This document shows, one piece after another, positions 1 to 8,874 of a stretch of 23,636 bases of DNA (the first letter of the stretch is position 1; each line of letters opens with the position of its first letter). The DNA comes from a virus. Both the position numbers and the translations under genes were made by a program. The stretch lies in IMG/VR virus record IMGVR_UViG_3300000928_000505, positions 3,952 to 27,587 of that record, one strand, 5' to 3'. The notes under the pieces are model-generated. The model was not told the origin of the DNA and did no database searches. It worked only from the letters and a program-made list of their open reading frames with translations.

Positions 1-3000
1 GAACGCATAAATGGTACAAGCGCAACATCGACTACACGATCACCAACAATTTCACGAATAGTTTCACTCAATACGACACGGGAAACAGCAGTCGTTGTTT
101 GCGTCTCAGTACCACTTTCGGCCATATTCCAGGCTTGCCCTGCACCGCCGCGGCGAGTAAAGTTAACTTGTAGCGAAGAAGTAGATTGATTAACAACCTG
201 ACCAATGCTCAAGTTGTTTGCGTCTGTTCCACCCCAGTTCCACTCCCAATTATTCCACAGCTGAGATTGCGTAGTATCAAGGCGATTACCGCCATCGATA
301 ATACGATCTGCGCCACGTACTGTCTCACGCCAGTTATCAGATGCCGGCGAAAGCGTTACATTGCCTAGATTTGTAATAGCAGAAAACGGGTTAATGTTAA
401 TTGTACCAGAGGCTTGTGGCTGCGTAATGTATTCTTGCTCGGTGTGCTTGATATAAATGTTATCGCCTTTTTTAATAACATTAGAAGAAGCATTTGAATC
501 ATACTTGAGCAATACACTGTTTTCAATAAACGACGGACGTAGGATTTTGTCGCGTGGATCAATCGATGCGCGGTATTCTACGTTACGAGTATCTGACGCC
601 AGCTGGTCTGAGAAGTTATCTACTAGGAAACCAGCCTTAGTTCTATCTGTGCCAGTCGAATCAAATACTAATAAGTTTTTAAGATCAAGCTCAAGCAACG
701 AAAGTGTAGCCATTTCTTCGACTTGATCTATTCTTTGTTCAAGCTTACCAATGTCACTCATTGTGTATTTTTTAGTTTCGATAGGCGTGACTGACATATC
801 AGTAGCGCCGATGGTATACGGATTCATTTTGACACGATAAAATTCTAAACCATTGTTTGGCGTCTCAGGATATTTAGGTGTCAAAGCAGATTTACCTTCG
901 ATCGCAGTAATTTCACCTTCTGGTGTCGCGATGATTTTATCGAACCGTGGCAAATAATATTCTGTATCAAACGTGATTAGATCTGTGTTATCTGGCAGTT
1001 CGTTGATACGAGCAGTAGCAGATGTAAAGTCAGAGTCTCGATCTGTTTTACGAGGACGGAAATCAAGGACGTTACGCAGTTGTACAACAGAACCGTCGTT
1101 CTTTGTATGTGATGGAATATCTTCGTAATTAACTTGACCCTGATATGAGTTAACTGCAAAGAAATCGCCAGACGCACCGTGCGTAAAATATTTAAATCGT
1201 ACAAACACGTTGCCTGCAGGTTTAGTCACGCCACCTTTAAGATTAAGGCGCGCCGGAGCGTAGAAATTATCGCGCTGGCCATTATCGATAATAAATCGAT
1301 TATATAGGCTCGCACCGTTTGAGTCTGAATCTGTTAACCGAACAACAGAATACAAATCTGGTTTATCAAGATCAATATAGTCATTGCCAAGGCCATCTGA
1401 TTCAATAGCCGCGCTAAGCGTAGTTTCTACTAGAGTTTTAGTTCTGACCGCACCGGCTGACTTATTAACCTTTGCAATTACTTCGACGTTTGTTGATGTC
1501 GGACCACCTGAGATAGTGGCAGACTGTGTTCCAGCTCCACTGAGTGTAGGTGATATGATATCACCGTCTGAGTCAACCGACAAAATCCAGTCACTGGTAT
1601 TTGCAAATGTTTCTCCTGATGCAGTAAGTGTAAGTGATGCGTTGCCCGACGGATCGAGCGTAGCATTAAATTTACGCTGTACTTCAAGCGAAATGTCTGA
1701 TATAAGCTTTGGCCGCTCTGTCGGAAGAGAAAACAGCAGATTATTATCACTTACTTCTTTTAACACTGCTTTACTGTTCTCAAGTAGTAGATCAGCATAA
1801 TCGATGATCGAACCGCCAATAGATTTAACGTCGCGGAAAGACTGGCCAGCATCCATCTTAATTTCAAAAAGATACAACCTAAAATTGGCTCCGTCTTTCT
1901 CAATAGCCCTAATTCGGCATGTGCCAATAGTGCTGCCACCATGAGTGACGGCTGACCGCAAGTTTCTTTGTTGAAACACATTGACGTTCGGCGTACCAAC
2001 TAAGTTATTTACAACAATGTAATTGCCATATGTAGCAGCCACAACATCGTTATTAACCGAAATAGTTTCACGAGATTTATTTACATCAAACTGTTTAGGC
2101 GTAGATAACTCAACACGATACCCTTGAACATAGGCTACGCCAGGACTTATTGTAAGTTTGAGCTTTGTATCGTCGGTTGCGTGTGGCACATATTTTATTT
2201 TAAAAGGCTTGGCAATAAAGTCGCCAGTTATTTCGCGAGTGCGCCTTGCAAGTCTGTCTTCAAGTAAATTGTAGCTTTTGTTGCCTGTGACTGTTTCGAC
2301 TACTATGCCATCAACTACTTTACAGAAGAATAGGAAGTTCTCGTCAGAGTCGACTAAGTCTTGAGTTGTAAGTTGTAGACGAATCCGATAACGATCTGCG
2401 CCTGGAGCAGACCTGTTGGGCGTTGCACCCTGGTTATCAAACAATGCTTCAAAGTCACCAGAGCCTACAATATCTTGTGATACAATAAATCCTACAATAG
2501 CGCTTGGTGTTGATGTATATTTTGACAGCAACATTTCTTGCTTTGCCGCAAATACAAAATGCCCTTGCGTAAAATAATCCCCGCCACGCACCGAAATCTT
2601 ACAACCTTGGCCAACAGCAGGGTTAGCAACTGTGTTTGTTGTCTGGGCCGTAACTGTAACACCAGATGATCCGCCAATCAGGTTTTCGCCTGGGCTCATG
2701 CGTATGGGATCAGCCGTAGCAGTTGCGCTTAACGTATTTGTATAATTGACGTAAAGTGTTGCAGGATCAGACGCAGTTGCAGCAATAACTTCAAGGACTT
2801 TAAATTTTACTGACGATGTCTGACCAGTAAACTCATCTCCGACCATAGGTTGTGTATCTGCAGGCAGCGCGTTTGTAGTGGTGTCGAGTTTAATAAACTC
2901 ATACCGAGTATTAATAGTTAGGCCGCCAGGATTAACTGATGCGCCCTCTTTAAATATGTTACGGCCAAAGCGTTCGATCTCGCGCTGAATAATAGTTTGA

Positions 3001-3128
3001 GATTGCGTCAACTCTCGTGCTTGAAGCGATTTGCCAGAGTTAAAAAGGACTCGATGATAGTGGTCACTATCTTTAAAATCGTCTTTGTACGTCGTAGCGA
3101 AAAGCGTGTTTGTGTATTTTACTGACAT
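1..3128 (-). CDS. DUF4815-type virion structural protein (C-terminus beyond window)
   Basis: An open frame of 1042 codons starts at the ATG at 3128 and runs off the left edge, so the C-terminus is missing. The N-terminus (MSVKYTNTLFATTYKDDFKDSD, then RVLFNSGKSLQARELTQ, then RFGRNIFKEG near residues 54-63) is the signature of the DUF4815 family of large structural proteins in marine T4-like phages. Near the cut end it has a Trp-rich stretch (WNNWEWNWGG) and then VALVPFMR, also typical of that family. I infer a baseplate-peripheral or fibre-attachment role in the position where T4 keeps its gp9-gp12 genes; no enzymatic motif is visible. It begins 12 bp after the gp8-like gene, with GAGAG as a modest ribosome binding site, so it is probably cotranscribed. 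I translated both ends and sampled the middle, finding no stop. The family call is fairly safe; the exact function is not known. Confidence 0.8.
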   Translation of the reverse strand, partial: MSVKYTNTLFATTYKDDFKDSDHYHRVLFNSGKSLQARELTQSQTIIQREIERFGRNIFKEGASVNPGGLTINTRYEFIKLDTTTNALPADTQPMVGDEFTGQTSSVKFKVLEVIAATASDPATLYVNYTNTLSATATADPIRMSPGENLIGGSSGVTVTAQTTNTVANPAVGQGCKISVRGGDYFTQGHFVFAAKQEMLLSKYTSTPSAIVGFIVSQDIVGSGDFEALFDNQGATPNRSAPGADRYRIRLQLTTQDLVDSDENFLFFCKVVDGIVVETVTGNKSYNLLEDRLARRTREITGDFIAKPFKIKYVPHATDDTKLKLTISPGVAYVQGYRVELSTPKQFDVNKSRETISVNNDVVAATYGNYIVVNNLVGTPNVNVFQQRNLRSAVTHGGSTIGTCRIRAIEKDGANFRLYLFEIKMDAGQSFRDVKSIGGSIIDYADLLLENSKAVLKEVSDNNLLFSLPTERPKLISDISLEVQRKFNATLDPSGNASLTLTASGETFANTSDWILSVDSDGDIISPTLSGAGTQSATISGGPTSTNVEVIAKVNKSAGAVRTKTLVETTLSAAIESDGLGNDYIDLDKPDLYSVVRLTDSDSNGASLYNRFIIDNGQRDNFYAPARLNLKGGVTKPAGNVFVRFKYFTHGASGDFFAVNSYQGQVNYEDIPSHTKNDGSVVQLRNVLDFRPRKTDRDSDFTSATARINELPDNTDLITFDTEYYLPRFDKIIATPEGEITAIEGKSALTPKYPETPNNGLEFYRVKMNPYTIGATDMSVTPIETKKYTMSDIGKLEQRIDQVEEMATLSLLELDLKNLLVFDSTGTDRTKAGFLVDNFSDQLASDTRNVEYRASIDPRDKILRPSFIENSVLLKYDSNASSNVIKKGDNIYIKHTEQEYITQPQASGTININPFSAITNLGNVTLSPASDNWRETVRGADRIIDGGNRLDTTQSQLWNNWEWNWGGTDANNLSIGQVVNQSTSSLQVNFTRRGGAGQAWNMAESGTETQTTTAVSRVVLSETIREIVGDRVVDVALVPFMR

Positions 3129-3140
3129 CTAGTTCTGCTC

Positions 3141-4517
3141 TCAGAGTTGAATAATGATTTTTACGTCTTCGGTTTGGTCAACTGATCGTGTGATCGCAGC
3201 CCTATTATCTAAGTACAAGATAGAACCTGACATATTATTAACAGTTGGCAATGTATATGCATAATCGTCACCATCTATACCGGCAGCATCAAGGATGCCG
3301 TTGCCGTTGCCGTCGGCTTCAGTTACTGTTTCGCCTTCTAAAAACGGCGTGAATCCAGTTGTTTCTGTCTGGTGATACCAAACATAGCTTGAGTCGGCTT
3401 TGTCTACATATGCGCTTGCAGCCGAAGTTGCACCTACCAAAATTTTATCGGCCGAAAAGTTAGCACTAATAGAACCGAAGTGCAATCTATTTAAAACGTT
3501 TGCTGACGATTGTTCCCAGTCAGAATCAGTCGACAGTGGACCAACTTTAGGATCTCGAATGAGTGCAATTTGCCTGTAATCGTTACCTGTAATTACTGAG
3601 TTTGTTTCATCACCGGTCAATTGTGCATTAAACATAAGAGCGGTTGACCGCAAATCATCCCTTGGATCGCCGCCAATACCGGCGGGCGGAGCTAAAACAA
3701 CTCTAACCTCCGCGCCGGATCCGCCGCCACCAGATAATGTTGCTGCACCATATTTATAACCGCGGCCAAAAGCTTTGCCAGCGCCAGAATCGTTCATCTC
3801 AACTTTTACAATTGCACCGCCTGATATTGTTGCAGTGGCCGCTGCCTGTTTTACACCGTTACCTGTGAACGAAACAGTAGGCGCAGAAGTGTAACCTGAA
3901 CCTGGCGATACTACTTTTACGCCAATGATCTCACCTGCAATTGCACCGTTCTGGATACCTTTTTGTTCGATCTCAAGAGCCGAAGAGTTTGAGTCTGTTG
4001 TTCCTACAAGTTCAACTGGCATGTAGTTTGATGAAACAAACTTGGTAGCTCTCAGCGCGCCGATCGTATAGAGATATTTCCATACATATCCGTCCGGCGT
4101 TTTAAGCGGATCGACTGTAGTGCCGTTTGGCTTTGTTGTCGATGTAACAGCATTACCTGCCGCATCACGGCCTTGTTGCAGACAAATGTAAACAGCGTTT
4201 TCGTCAGTAAGAACATAATAGGCGTTAGTAGGATAACCTGCTACATAGTCGTCATAACCAGCATAAATTGTACCTGACGACCAGTTATTTCGTGGAATAA
4301 CATATGAAACATCTTCGCCAGACTTCATCGCCTGCATTGAATTTCTAAAATCACGCACGTCTTTTAACGTATTGGTTGGCGTAACTGCATTGTCGCTACT
4401 ATCCCATTGTTCACTGCGGCCTATACCAATATAGTATGACGCGTTCGAGTCTTTGACGCTAGTAAAGATATTATCTAATACTTGTCTTTTAAATGCATCT
4501 GTAATAATTGCAACCAT
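3141..4517 (-). CDS. 8: Baseplate wedge protein, gp8-like
   Basis: The 458-residue protein has an N-terminal half like the gp8 baseplate wedge proteins of marine T4-like phages: ITDAFKRQVLDNIF, SNASYYIGIGRSEQW, SYVIPRNNWSSGTIY, VYICLQQG and DGYVWKYLYTI. In T4, gp8 (334 residues) dimerises in the wedge with gp6, gp7, gp10 and gp53. This version is longer because of a Gly/Ala-rich beta segment around residues 200-280 (GSGYTSAPTVSFTGNG, later SGGGGSGAEV), a repeat type common in marine phage structural proteins. The ATG at 4517 has an AGGAA ribosome binding site (TAGGAA at 4524-4529). It sits between the fibre-like gene and the DUF4815 gene, near the end of the gp25-gp6-gp7-like series, matching T4 order 6-7-8. 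Assignment to gp8 is by family resemblance; the inserted segment has no assigned role. Confidence 0.72.
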   Translation of the reverse strand: MVAIITDAFKRQVLDNIFTSVKDSNASYYIGIGRSEQWDSSDNAVTPTNTLKDVRDFRNSMQAMKSGEDVSYVIPRNNWSSGTIYAGYDDYVAGYPTNAYYVLTDENAVYICLQQGRDAAGNAVTSTTKPNGTTVDPLKTPDGYVWKYLYTIGALRATKFVSSNYMPVELVGTTDSNSSALEIEQKGIQNGAIAGEIIGVKVVSPGSGYTSAPTVSFTGNGVKQAAATATISGGAIVKVEMNDSGAGKAFGRGYKYGAATLSGGGGSGAEVRVVLAPPAGIGGDPRDDLRSTALMFNAQLTGDETNSVITGNDYRQIALIRDPKVGPLSTDSDWEQSSANVLNRLHFGSISANFSADKILVGATSAASAYVDKADSSYVWYHQTETTGFTPFLEGETVTEADGNGNGILDAAGIDGDDYAYTLPTVNNMSGSILYLDNRAAITRSVDQTEDVKIIIQL

Positions 4518-4529
4518 TGTCTGTTCCTA

Positions 4530-5516
4530 TTACGCTATTGTCGCGCCATGCTGGGCAAGCAGATTCCAATTGGTTCCGTCCCATATGAGTGTTGATGTAT
4601 CGTGTTGGTCTAATGCAACCGATGTTCCTTGTGCAAAGTTATTAGGTGTCACTGTAGCAGCACCTGCACCTTTGTTTGTAAAGATCTTATATTCGCCTAT
4701 CGTAGTTCCGTCGGCTACAGATATCGCTATAGTGCTGCCACTGTTTACTACTATATATGTAGACGTTGGATCAGCCGCACCTGCCGCAGTCTGTGTATTA
4801 GATCCATACGCAACTTTGTCTATTGAGACTGAACCAGTTCCCTTACCTTTAATATCAATATTAAAATCAGTGTCAGTACCATCAGCAGCAATCACCGGAT
4901 TGCTGCCAGTCGCCGCATTAGACACGTCGATATGATTGACAGCACTAGCTACTGGCGTAATACCAAAAATCTCTGCTCCGTTAGCATCGTTAATTGCTAT
5001 TTGAATTCTAGGTTCTGTCAGTGTAGACGATGTTAAAGTTTTGTTTGTTAACGTTTGTGCAACAGTTGCAAATACAAATGTGTCGTCACTCGCAAGCACT
5101 GGCAGCGCAATATTGCGGTTTGCTACAAGCTCACCGGCCACAACATTATATGTGTGATCTGACGACAGGTCATTAATTTTAGGTGTCGTCAGCAGAGGGG
5201 TTGTAAGTGTTTTATTTGTAAGTGTCTGCGTTGCAGTATCTAATATAATTATTCCGGTCGCATTAGGCAATGTAGCAGTACGATCTGCTGTAGGATTTTC
5301 TACAACAAGAGTTGTTTCAAAGTCGTCTGCAGCAGAGCCTTCAAACTGTAGGCCTGAATTTGTTACAGAAATTTGTCCGGACAATGAGCTGCTGTCTCCG
5401 CCAAGCTTTTGATACAGCTCAACAAAGTTTGCATTGATCTTCGTACCAGTATCTCTCAGTGTATCGCCAGTGCCATCATTTGCTGAGGCGCCAACACCTA
5501 TATTCTGACGAGCCAT
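4530..5516 (-). CDS. Fibre-like structural protein with LTNKTL repeats
   Basis: The 328-residue protein starts with a motif seen at the N-terminus of many phage fibre or baseplate-attached proteins (ASANDGTGDTLRDTGTKINANF, continuing VELY). The centre has two copies of a repeat with the core QTLTNKTLT, followed by L(T/S)xP(K/R)I, around residues 96-115 and 153-172. The end (GEYKIFTNKG, then SVALDQHDTSTLIWDGTNWNLL) resembles a small beta-rich terminal domain common in marine phage structural proteins. It has no enzymatic motif and no cysteine. It has its own late promoter (TATAAATA at 5545-5552) and a strong GAGGA ribosome binding site at 5524-5528, so it may be expressed separately from the wedge genes upstream. 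I infer a short tail fibre, wedge decoration or host-contact protein; the exact role is unknown. Confidence 0.6.
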   Translation of the reverse strand: MARQNIGVGASANDGTGDTLRDTGTKINANFVELYQKLGGDSSSLSGQISVTNSGLQFEGSAADDFETTLVVENPTADRTATLPNATGIIILDTATQTLTNKTLTTPLLTTPKINDLSSDHTYNVVAGELVANRNIALPVLASDDTFVFATVAQTLTNKTLTSSTLTEPRIQIAINDANGAEIFGITPVASAVNHIDVSNAATGSNPVIAADGTDTDFNIDIKGKGTGSVSIDKVAYGSNTQTAAGAADPTSTYIVVNSGSTIAISVADGTTIGEYKIFTNKGAGAATVTPNNFAQGTSVALDQHDTSTLIWDGTNWNLLAQHGATIA

Positions 5517-5544
5517 TCAATTGTCCTCTTAAATAAGTTATCTG

Positions 5545-5552
5545 TATTTATA
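5545..5552 (-). promoter_or_regulatory. T4-type late promoter (TATAAATA) before fibre-like gene
   Basis: A perfect TATAAATA on the minus strand lies in the 42-bp gap before the start at 5516. T4 late promoters consist essentially of this octamer, read by gp55-bearing RNA polymerase with gp33 and the sliding clamp. The predicted start is about 30 nt before the ATG. It is one of three exact copies, all in intergenic gaps of this operon. Confidence 0.75.
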
Positions 5553-5558
5553 GTGTTT

Positions 5559-6515
5559 TTAACCAGAGTCTGCACCATGAGTGTAAGTATTCTGATCCAT
5601 AGTCTCGACATGGTTGCTCATGCGAATACCGTGGTTTGCAAGATCATCACTATATGTATCATCTGACATTCTTGGTGAGTTGACATGCATAGCTTTGTCG
5701 ATCCGCGCGTAATTTAGCATAAACACTTCAGCCGGCATATCTGCAAACTTAGCAGCAGTTGCAGCAAGACTAATGTATTCAATACGCGAATCTGCATCTT
5801 CGTCGTCTGGCAATTTGCCTATAAGCTCGCTCAATCCAAACGGCGCAGTAAGCGTAGCAGCACCAACTATAGTTAAAGGTGGCGGAGGTGCCGGAACACT
5901 TTCTGGCATTGCATTAAGCAGAGAGTTAGTGGACGGTAGCTCAAGAACAACCTGTCCACCTAAAAAAAATCCAGCCGGGTGCACAAACTTTTTATATAGT
6001 TCTCGCCAGCCACTGATAGGAATCGATGACTTAATAAGAACAGAGAAGATTTGATATAGTGCACCGTTCTGGATAAAACGTAATGATTCTGTACCAATTT
6101 GTGATTCACCTACAATAAATAGGTTATCTTTCGGGTGTTCGATCTGTATGTCTTCTGCAAAGAAAGCTCGGAAAAATCCTTCGGCCGAGTACTTTGTACC
6201 TTTAACTCGATAAAACTGGGCAAAGTTGCGAAGCACTTCACGCGGATCTGAAAAGTATCCGCTGTTTGCACCATCAGCAATCATGCCAAACAAATATTCT
6301 AAGTTGTCAAGTGAGGTTCGCTCAATATCAAATACTGATTGAAGATCACGTATAACTGATAATGTATCGTCTTCTTCGGCATTGTTGTAGTATCCTTCAA
6401 GGAAAGATATCAACATAGGATAATCATCAGTAAAGTGCTCAGGCAATACTGATTTGACCTGATACTTTCTTAGATTAACGTCAACGCGATTAAGATCTAT
6501 TTGTGCATATGCCAT
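5559..6515 (-). CDS. Baseplate wedge protein, gp7 / P2 gpI-like
   Basis: The 318-residue protein has the sequence style of P2 gpI / gp7-core baseplate proteins: an N-terminal region containing LPEHFTDDYPMLISFLEGYY, then DNLEYLFGMIADGANSGYF, FAQFYRVKGTKYSAEGFFRAFF (about residues 107-128) and GWRELYKKFVHPAGFFLGG. In contractile injection systems such a protein forms the (gp6)2-gp7 core wedge. T4 gp7 has 1032 residues, so if this is gp7 it is a minimal version. It lies directly after gp6, as in T4 (6-7-8), with 1 bp between the stop of gp6 and this ATG. It has an acidic linker (PDDEDADSRIEY) after a Pro-rich stretch (PAPPPPL) near residue 210. The family match is from memory, not from a search; the wedge assignment rests on motifs plus gene order. 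Confidence 0.62.
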   Translation of the reverse strand: MAYAQIDLNRVDVNLRKYQVKSVLPEHFTDDYPMLISFLEGYYNNAEEDDTLSVIRDLQSVFDIERTSLDNLEYLFGMIADGANSGYFSDPREVLRNFAQFYRVKGTKYSAEGFFRAFFAEDIQIEHPKDNLFIVGESQIGTESLRFIQNGALYQIFSVLIKSSIPISGWRELYKKFVHPAGFFLGGQVVLELPSTNSLLNAMPESVPAPPPPLTIVGAATLTAPFGLSELIGKLPDDEDADSRIEYISLAATAAKFADMPAEVFMLNYARIDKAMHVNSPRMSDDTYSDDLANHGIRMSNHVETMDQNTYTHGADSG

Positions 6516-6516
6516 T

Positions 6517-8388
6517 TTAAGAACCGAGTGTTGAAATTACGCCTACGCCCGAACCAAGAGCAATATCAGTCTGTTGTCTATCAATTGCGCCTGATGCAAA
6601 TGATGGGCCTTGGTCAATATCAAGAATATAGCTTCGCAATGGTCTAACAGTCGATTGATTAGATGGTAGAGCTGTCACTTTAAGAAAGTCAACGCCTGCA
6701 GTAATCGATGCAGGCGCAAAGCCTGTAATAGTAACTTTACCTTGCAAGTTATCAAACGATCCTATATTATCTACTTCAATTTCGCCGGTCGAACTAATAA
6801 TCTGCAGTTTAGTGTCATTCAATTTATTTTTGATTGTACAAACTTTACCATTAAATCGAAAGGTTGAAGTCGAGACAACATGCTGTGTAGCACCTGGCGC
6901 AGCTAATTCATTTGGAAAGAATATATCATATGATGTAATAGTATTGAGTGCAGGCAAAAAGCGTTGCTGCATTGCTACTGAGACACGTGAGTTCAAGATA
7001 GCTGCACTGATGTCATCGATCTCGGCAAGAAGCTCTGACCGTCTAAATACTCCGCCAAACTTCTTTAAATTAGTGCTTACATATGAGTTTACAGTATCTG
7101 TAACTGCAGATTCAGTAGACTTAATAGTCGCGCCAGTGAGGTTTGGATCAAAATTAAATGTCACAACAAGTTCTAGAAATGTCGTAGTAGGATCTGCAAA
7201 TTCTGTGTCGATCGATATAATTGATAGGTTATCAGTAACATCAGCAACGATCTTATCTTTAATAGCAACCTTTGCAGCATCTGATGTGTTATCTGCAAAT
7301 ACTAATGAAACAAAAACCTTACCATATTCGGCCGGCGTATTATCTTCTCCGCCCCATGCAATGGCGTCTATTACAGCCGTGAAGTTACTTTGAATAGTAG
7401 CACGATAGTCGTCTGCAGTAACAAGCCGTTGCTGTGCCGCAAAGGCAATAGGCGCGTTTTGTCGAATAGATTCAATACTTTGTTTTGCTGCACCCATTGC
7501 AGAGTTTGATACTGTTGTTGTAGCAAGAGGATAGCTGCTACCATTTATGTTCACACCGCTTGAAGCAGTGAACGTTACCGCACCGTTTGCTTCTCCGCCT
7601 AGGCATGAGAGGTATGAAACAACAATTTTGTTACCAGCAACTGGCGCTGCACCAAACGATATGCCGTCACCAAAGTTAAGTTCATAATAACCATTAGGCG
7701 CTTCTGACATTGCATAATATCTTGATTTTGCAGTAACTGTAACAGCCGATGTAATAGGTGTATATGCATTAAATGCAGTACCATTTGGTGCGTCAAACAC
7801 ATTGACCGCTGCAGTTGATGTGTCAATTGTGTCATCCGGAATAACATACAATTGTCGCTCACCGACTTCGCCAACATAAAATGTCTTAGTTTTCTGCGAG
7901 CCTTCATAGATAGGAATAGTAGTTGTACCTACTTTACTTAAAAACTGATAGAGACCAAATCCGTTATCAGTAGCCGCATAGTCCTCGATCGTTTGATAAG
8001 TGTATGTGACATCGCCGACCGAAGCAGTAAATGTAGTTCCGGCACCAAGCACAACTGACGTGGGCCTATTTGCAACGCCGTTTAGATTAAGTGAGAGAGT
8101 AACCTCGGCCCGACTAGCTGTCCTGCTTCGTGGTTCATATCCCAATGTAGCAGCATGGGATACAACAGATGATCTTAATTGTGCAGTCGAGAGGAACGAC
8201 TCATTTAATGCAAAGTTAGCAGTTAGTGCATTAAAGTGTGTGTTATATGCCAATACGTCTAAAACATTAGACAGCCCAGATGCTTCAAAGTTATAATCTG
8301 AGAATTCAGTGTTCTGAGCAAAATAAGTTTTAAGTTTAGACTTAATATCGTCAAAGTCTAATTTGGATGTTGCTACTGTAGTTGCCAT
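6517..8388 (-). CDS. 6: Baseplate wedge protein gp6
   Basis: At 623 residues it is close to T4 gp6 (660). The N-terminus is diagnostic of gp6/P2 gpJ proteins of T4-like phages: KLDFDDIKSKLKTYF, SDYNFEASGLSNVLDVLAYN, NESFLSTAQLRSSVVSHA and LGYEPRSRTASRAEV (about residues 9-95). The middle has RLVTADDYRATIQSNF and AIAWGGEDNTPAEYGKVFVS (residues about 314-354), the conserved gpJ-type region. gp6 dimers clamp gp7 and form the continuous ring holding the six wedges together. It abuts gp25 (stop at 8390, start at 8388) and the gp7-like gene, giving the conserved 25-6-7 string. It starts at the ATG at 8388; no other ATG precedes the conserved N-terminus. Confidence 0.93.
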   Translation of the reverse strand: MATTVATSKLDFDDIKSKLKTYFAQNTEFSDYNFEASGLSNVLDVLAYNTHFNALTANFALNESFLSTAQLRSSVVSHAATLGYEPRSRTASRAEVTLSLNLNGVANRPTSVVLGAGTTFTASVGDVTYTYQTIEDYAATDNGFGLYQFLSKVGTTTIPIYEGSQKTKTFYVGEVGERQLYVIPDDTIDTSTAAVNVFDAPNGTAFNAYTPITSAVTVTAKSRYYAMSEAPNGYYELNFGDGISFGAAPVAGNKIVVSYLSCLGGEANGAVTFTASSGVNINGSSYPLATTTVSNSAMGAAKQSIESIRQNAPIAFAAQQRLVTADDYRATIQSNFTAVIDAIAWGGEDNTPAEYGKVFVSLVFADNTSDAAKVAIKDKIVADVTDNLSIISIDTEFADPTTTFLELVVTFNFDPNLTGATIKSTESAVTDTVNSYVSTNLKKFGGVFRRSELLAEIDDISAAILNSRVSVAMQQRFLPALNTITSYDIFFPNELAAPGATQHVVSTSTFRFNGKVCTIKNKLNDTKLQIISSTGEIEVDNIGSFDNLQGKVTITGFAPASITAGVDFLKVTALPSNQSTVRPLRSYILDIDQGPSFASGAIDRQQTDIALGSGVGVISTLGS

Positions 8389-8389
8389 A

Positions 8390-8836
8390 TTATCTTAGCC
8401 TTGATAGAGATGTTTCAAGTGTTATTACTTCTGATGTATTAATCACACCAAATTTAACACGCACATCAAGTGAATTGCGATCTGGGTTTGCCTGCACATC
8501 GATGTTAGCGATTACTGCTCGCGGTTCAAATGCTTTGATTGCAGCACGTATATTAATTTCGGCGTTAAATGCAGTAAGCTCATCCATTGGTTCAAACAGA
8601 ATATCACCAAGTCCGCCGCCAAATGATTTTTTAAATGGCTTTTCATTTAAGCCTGTCATAATAAGGTTCTTGACAGCTTGCTTTACTGCTGCAGCATCAT
8701 TTTTCCTATATATGTCACCATCAGGCCGTGCCACAAACGATAGATCTAAATCTTTGTAGTCTTTTGTTCGTGTTGTAATGAGAGTTTGGGCTCCGAGTTG
8801 CCCGTCCTCTGCTGCAAATGCACGTGAAGTTGCCAT
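8390..8836 (-). CDS. 25: Baseplate wedge protein gp25
   Basis: The 148-residue protein carries the gp25/lysozyme-like fold signature of contractile tails: KDLDLSFVARPDGDIYRKND (about 28-47), AVKQAVKNLIMTGLNEKPF, a Gly-rich FGGGLGDILFEP and the EPR motif at residues 104-106 (KAFEPRAVI). The EPR motif packs gp25 against the gp6 trimerisation region and the sheath. gp25 is not a working lysozyme despite the family name. T4 gp25 has 132 residues. It leads the gp25-gp6-gp7-like string and has its own late promoter at 8861-8868. The ribosome binding site is weak (AGAGTAG upstream of the ATG at 8836). Confidence 0.93.
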   Translation of the reverse strand: MATSRAFAAEDGQLGAQTLITTRTKDYKDLDLSFVARPDGDIYRKNDAAAVKQAVKNLIMTGLNEKPFKKSFGGGLGDILFEPMDELTAFNAEINIRAAIKAFEPRAVIANIDVQANPDRNSLDVRVKFGVINTSEVITLETSLSRLR

Positions 8837-8860
8837 GATACTACTCTAATTAGTTTAAAC

Positions 8861-8868
8861 TATTTATA
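8861..8868 (-). promoter_or_regulatory. T4-type late promoter (TATAAATA) before gp25
   Basis: A perfect TATAAATA on the minus strand lies in the 38-bp gap between the unknown structural gene (stop at 8875) and gp25. It is followed by GTTTAAAC, part of a 12-bp perfect palindrome TAGTTTAAACTA at 8851-8862 that overlaps the promoter. The same octamer followed by GTTAAAAC appears before gp48, so an extended TATAAATAGTT(T/A)AAA form is shared by two promoters. Confidence 0.78.
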
Positions 8869-8874
8869 TGTCTT

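Noticed and set aside
1384-1800. 138-codon plus-strand open frame at the left end
   Set aside because: It is antisense to the continuous DUF4815 coding frame and resembles no protein family.
3751-3758. Perfect TATAAATA on the minus strand inside the gp8-like gene
   Set aside because: It encodes Tyr-Lys-Tyr in frame, is far from any gene start, and all other exact copies are intergenic; probably coincidence.
6812-7393. 193-codon open frame on the plus strand
   Set aside because: It is antisense to the well-conserved gp6 gene, has no ribosome binding site and no recognisable protein features.
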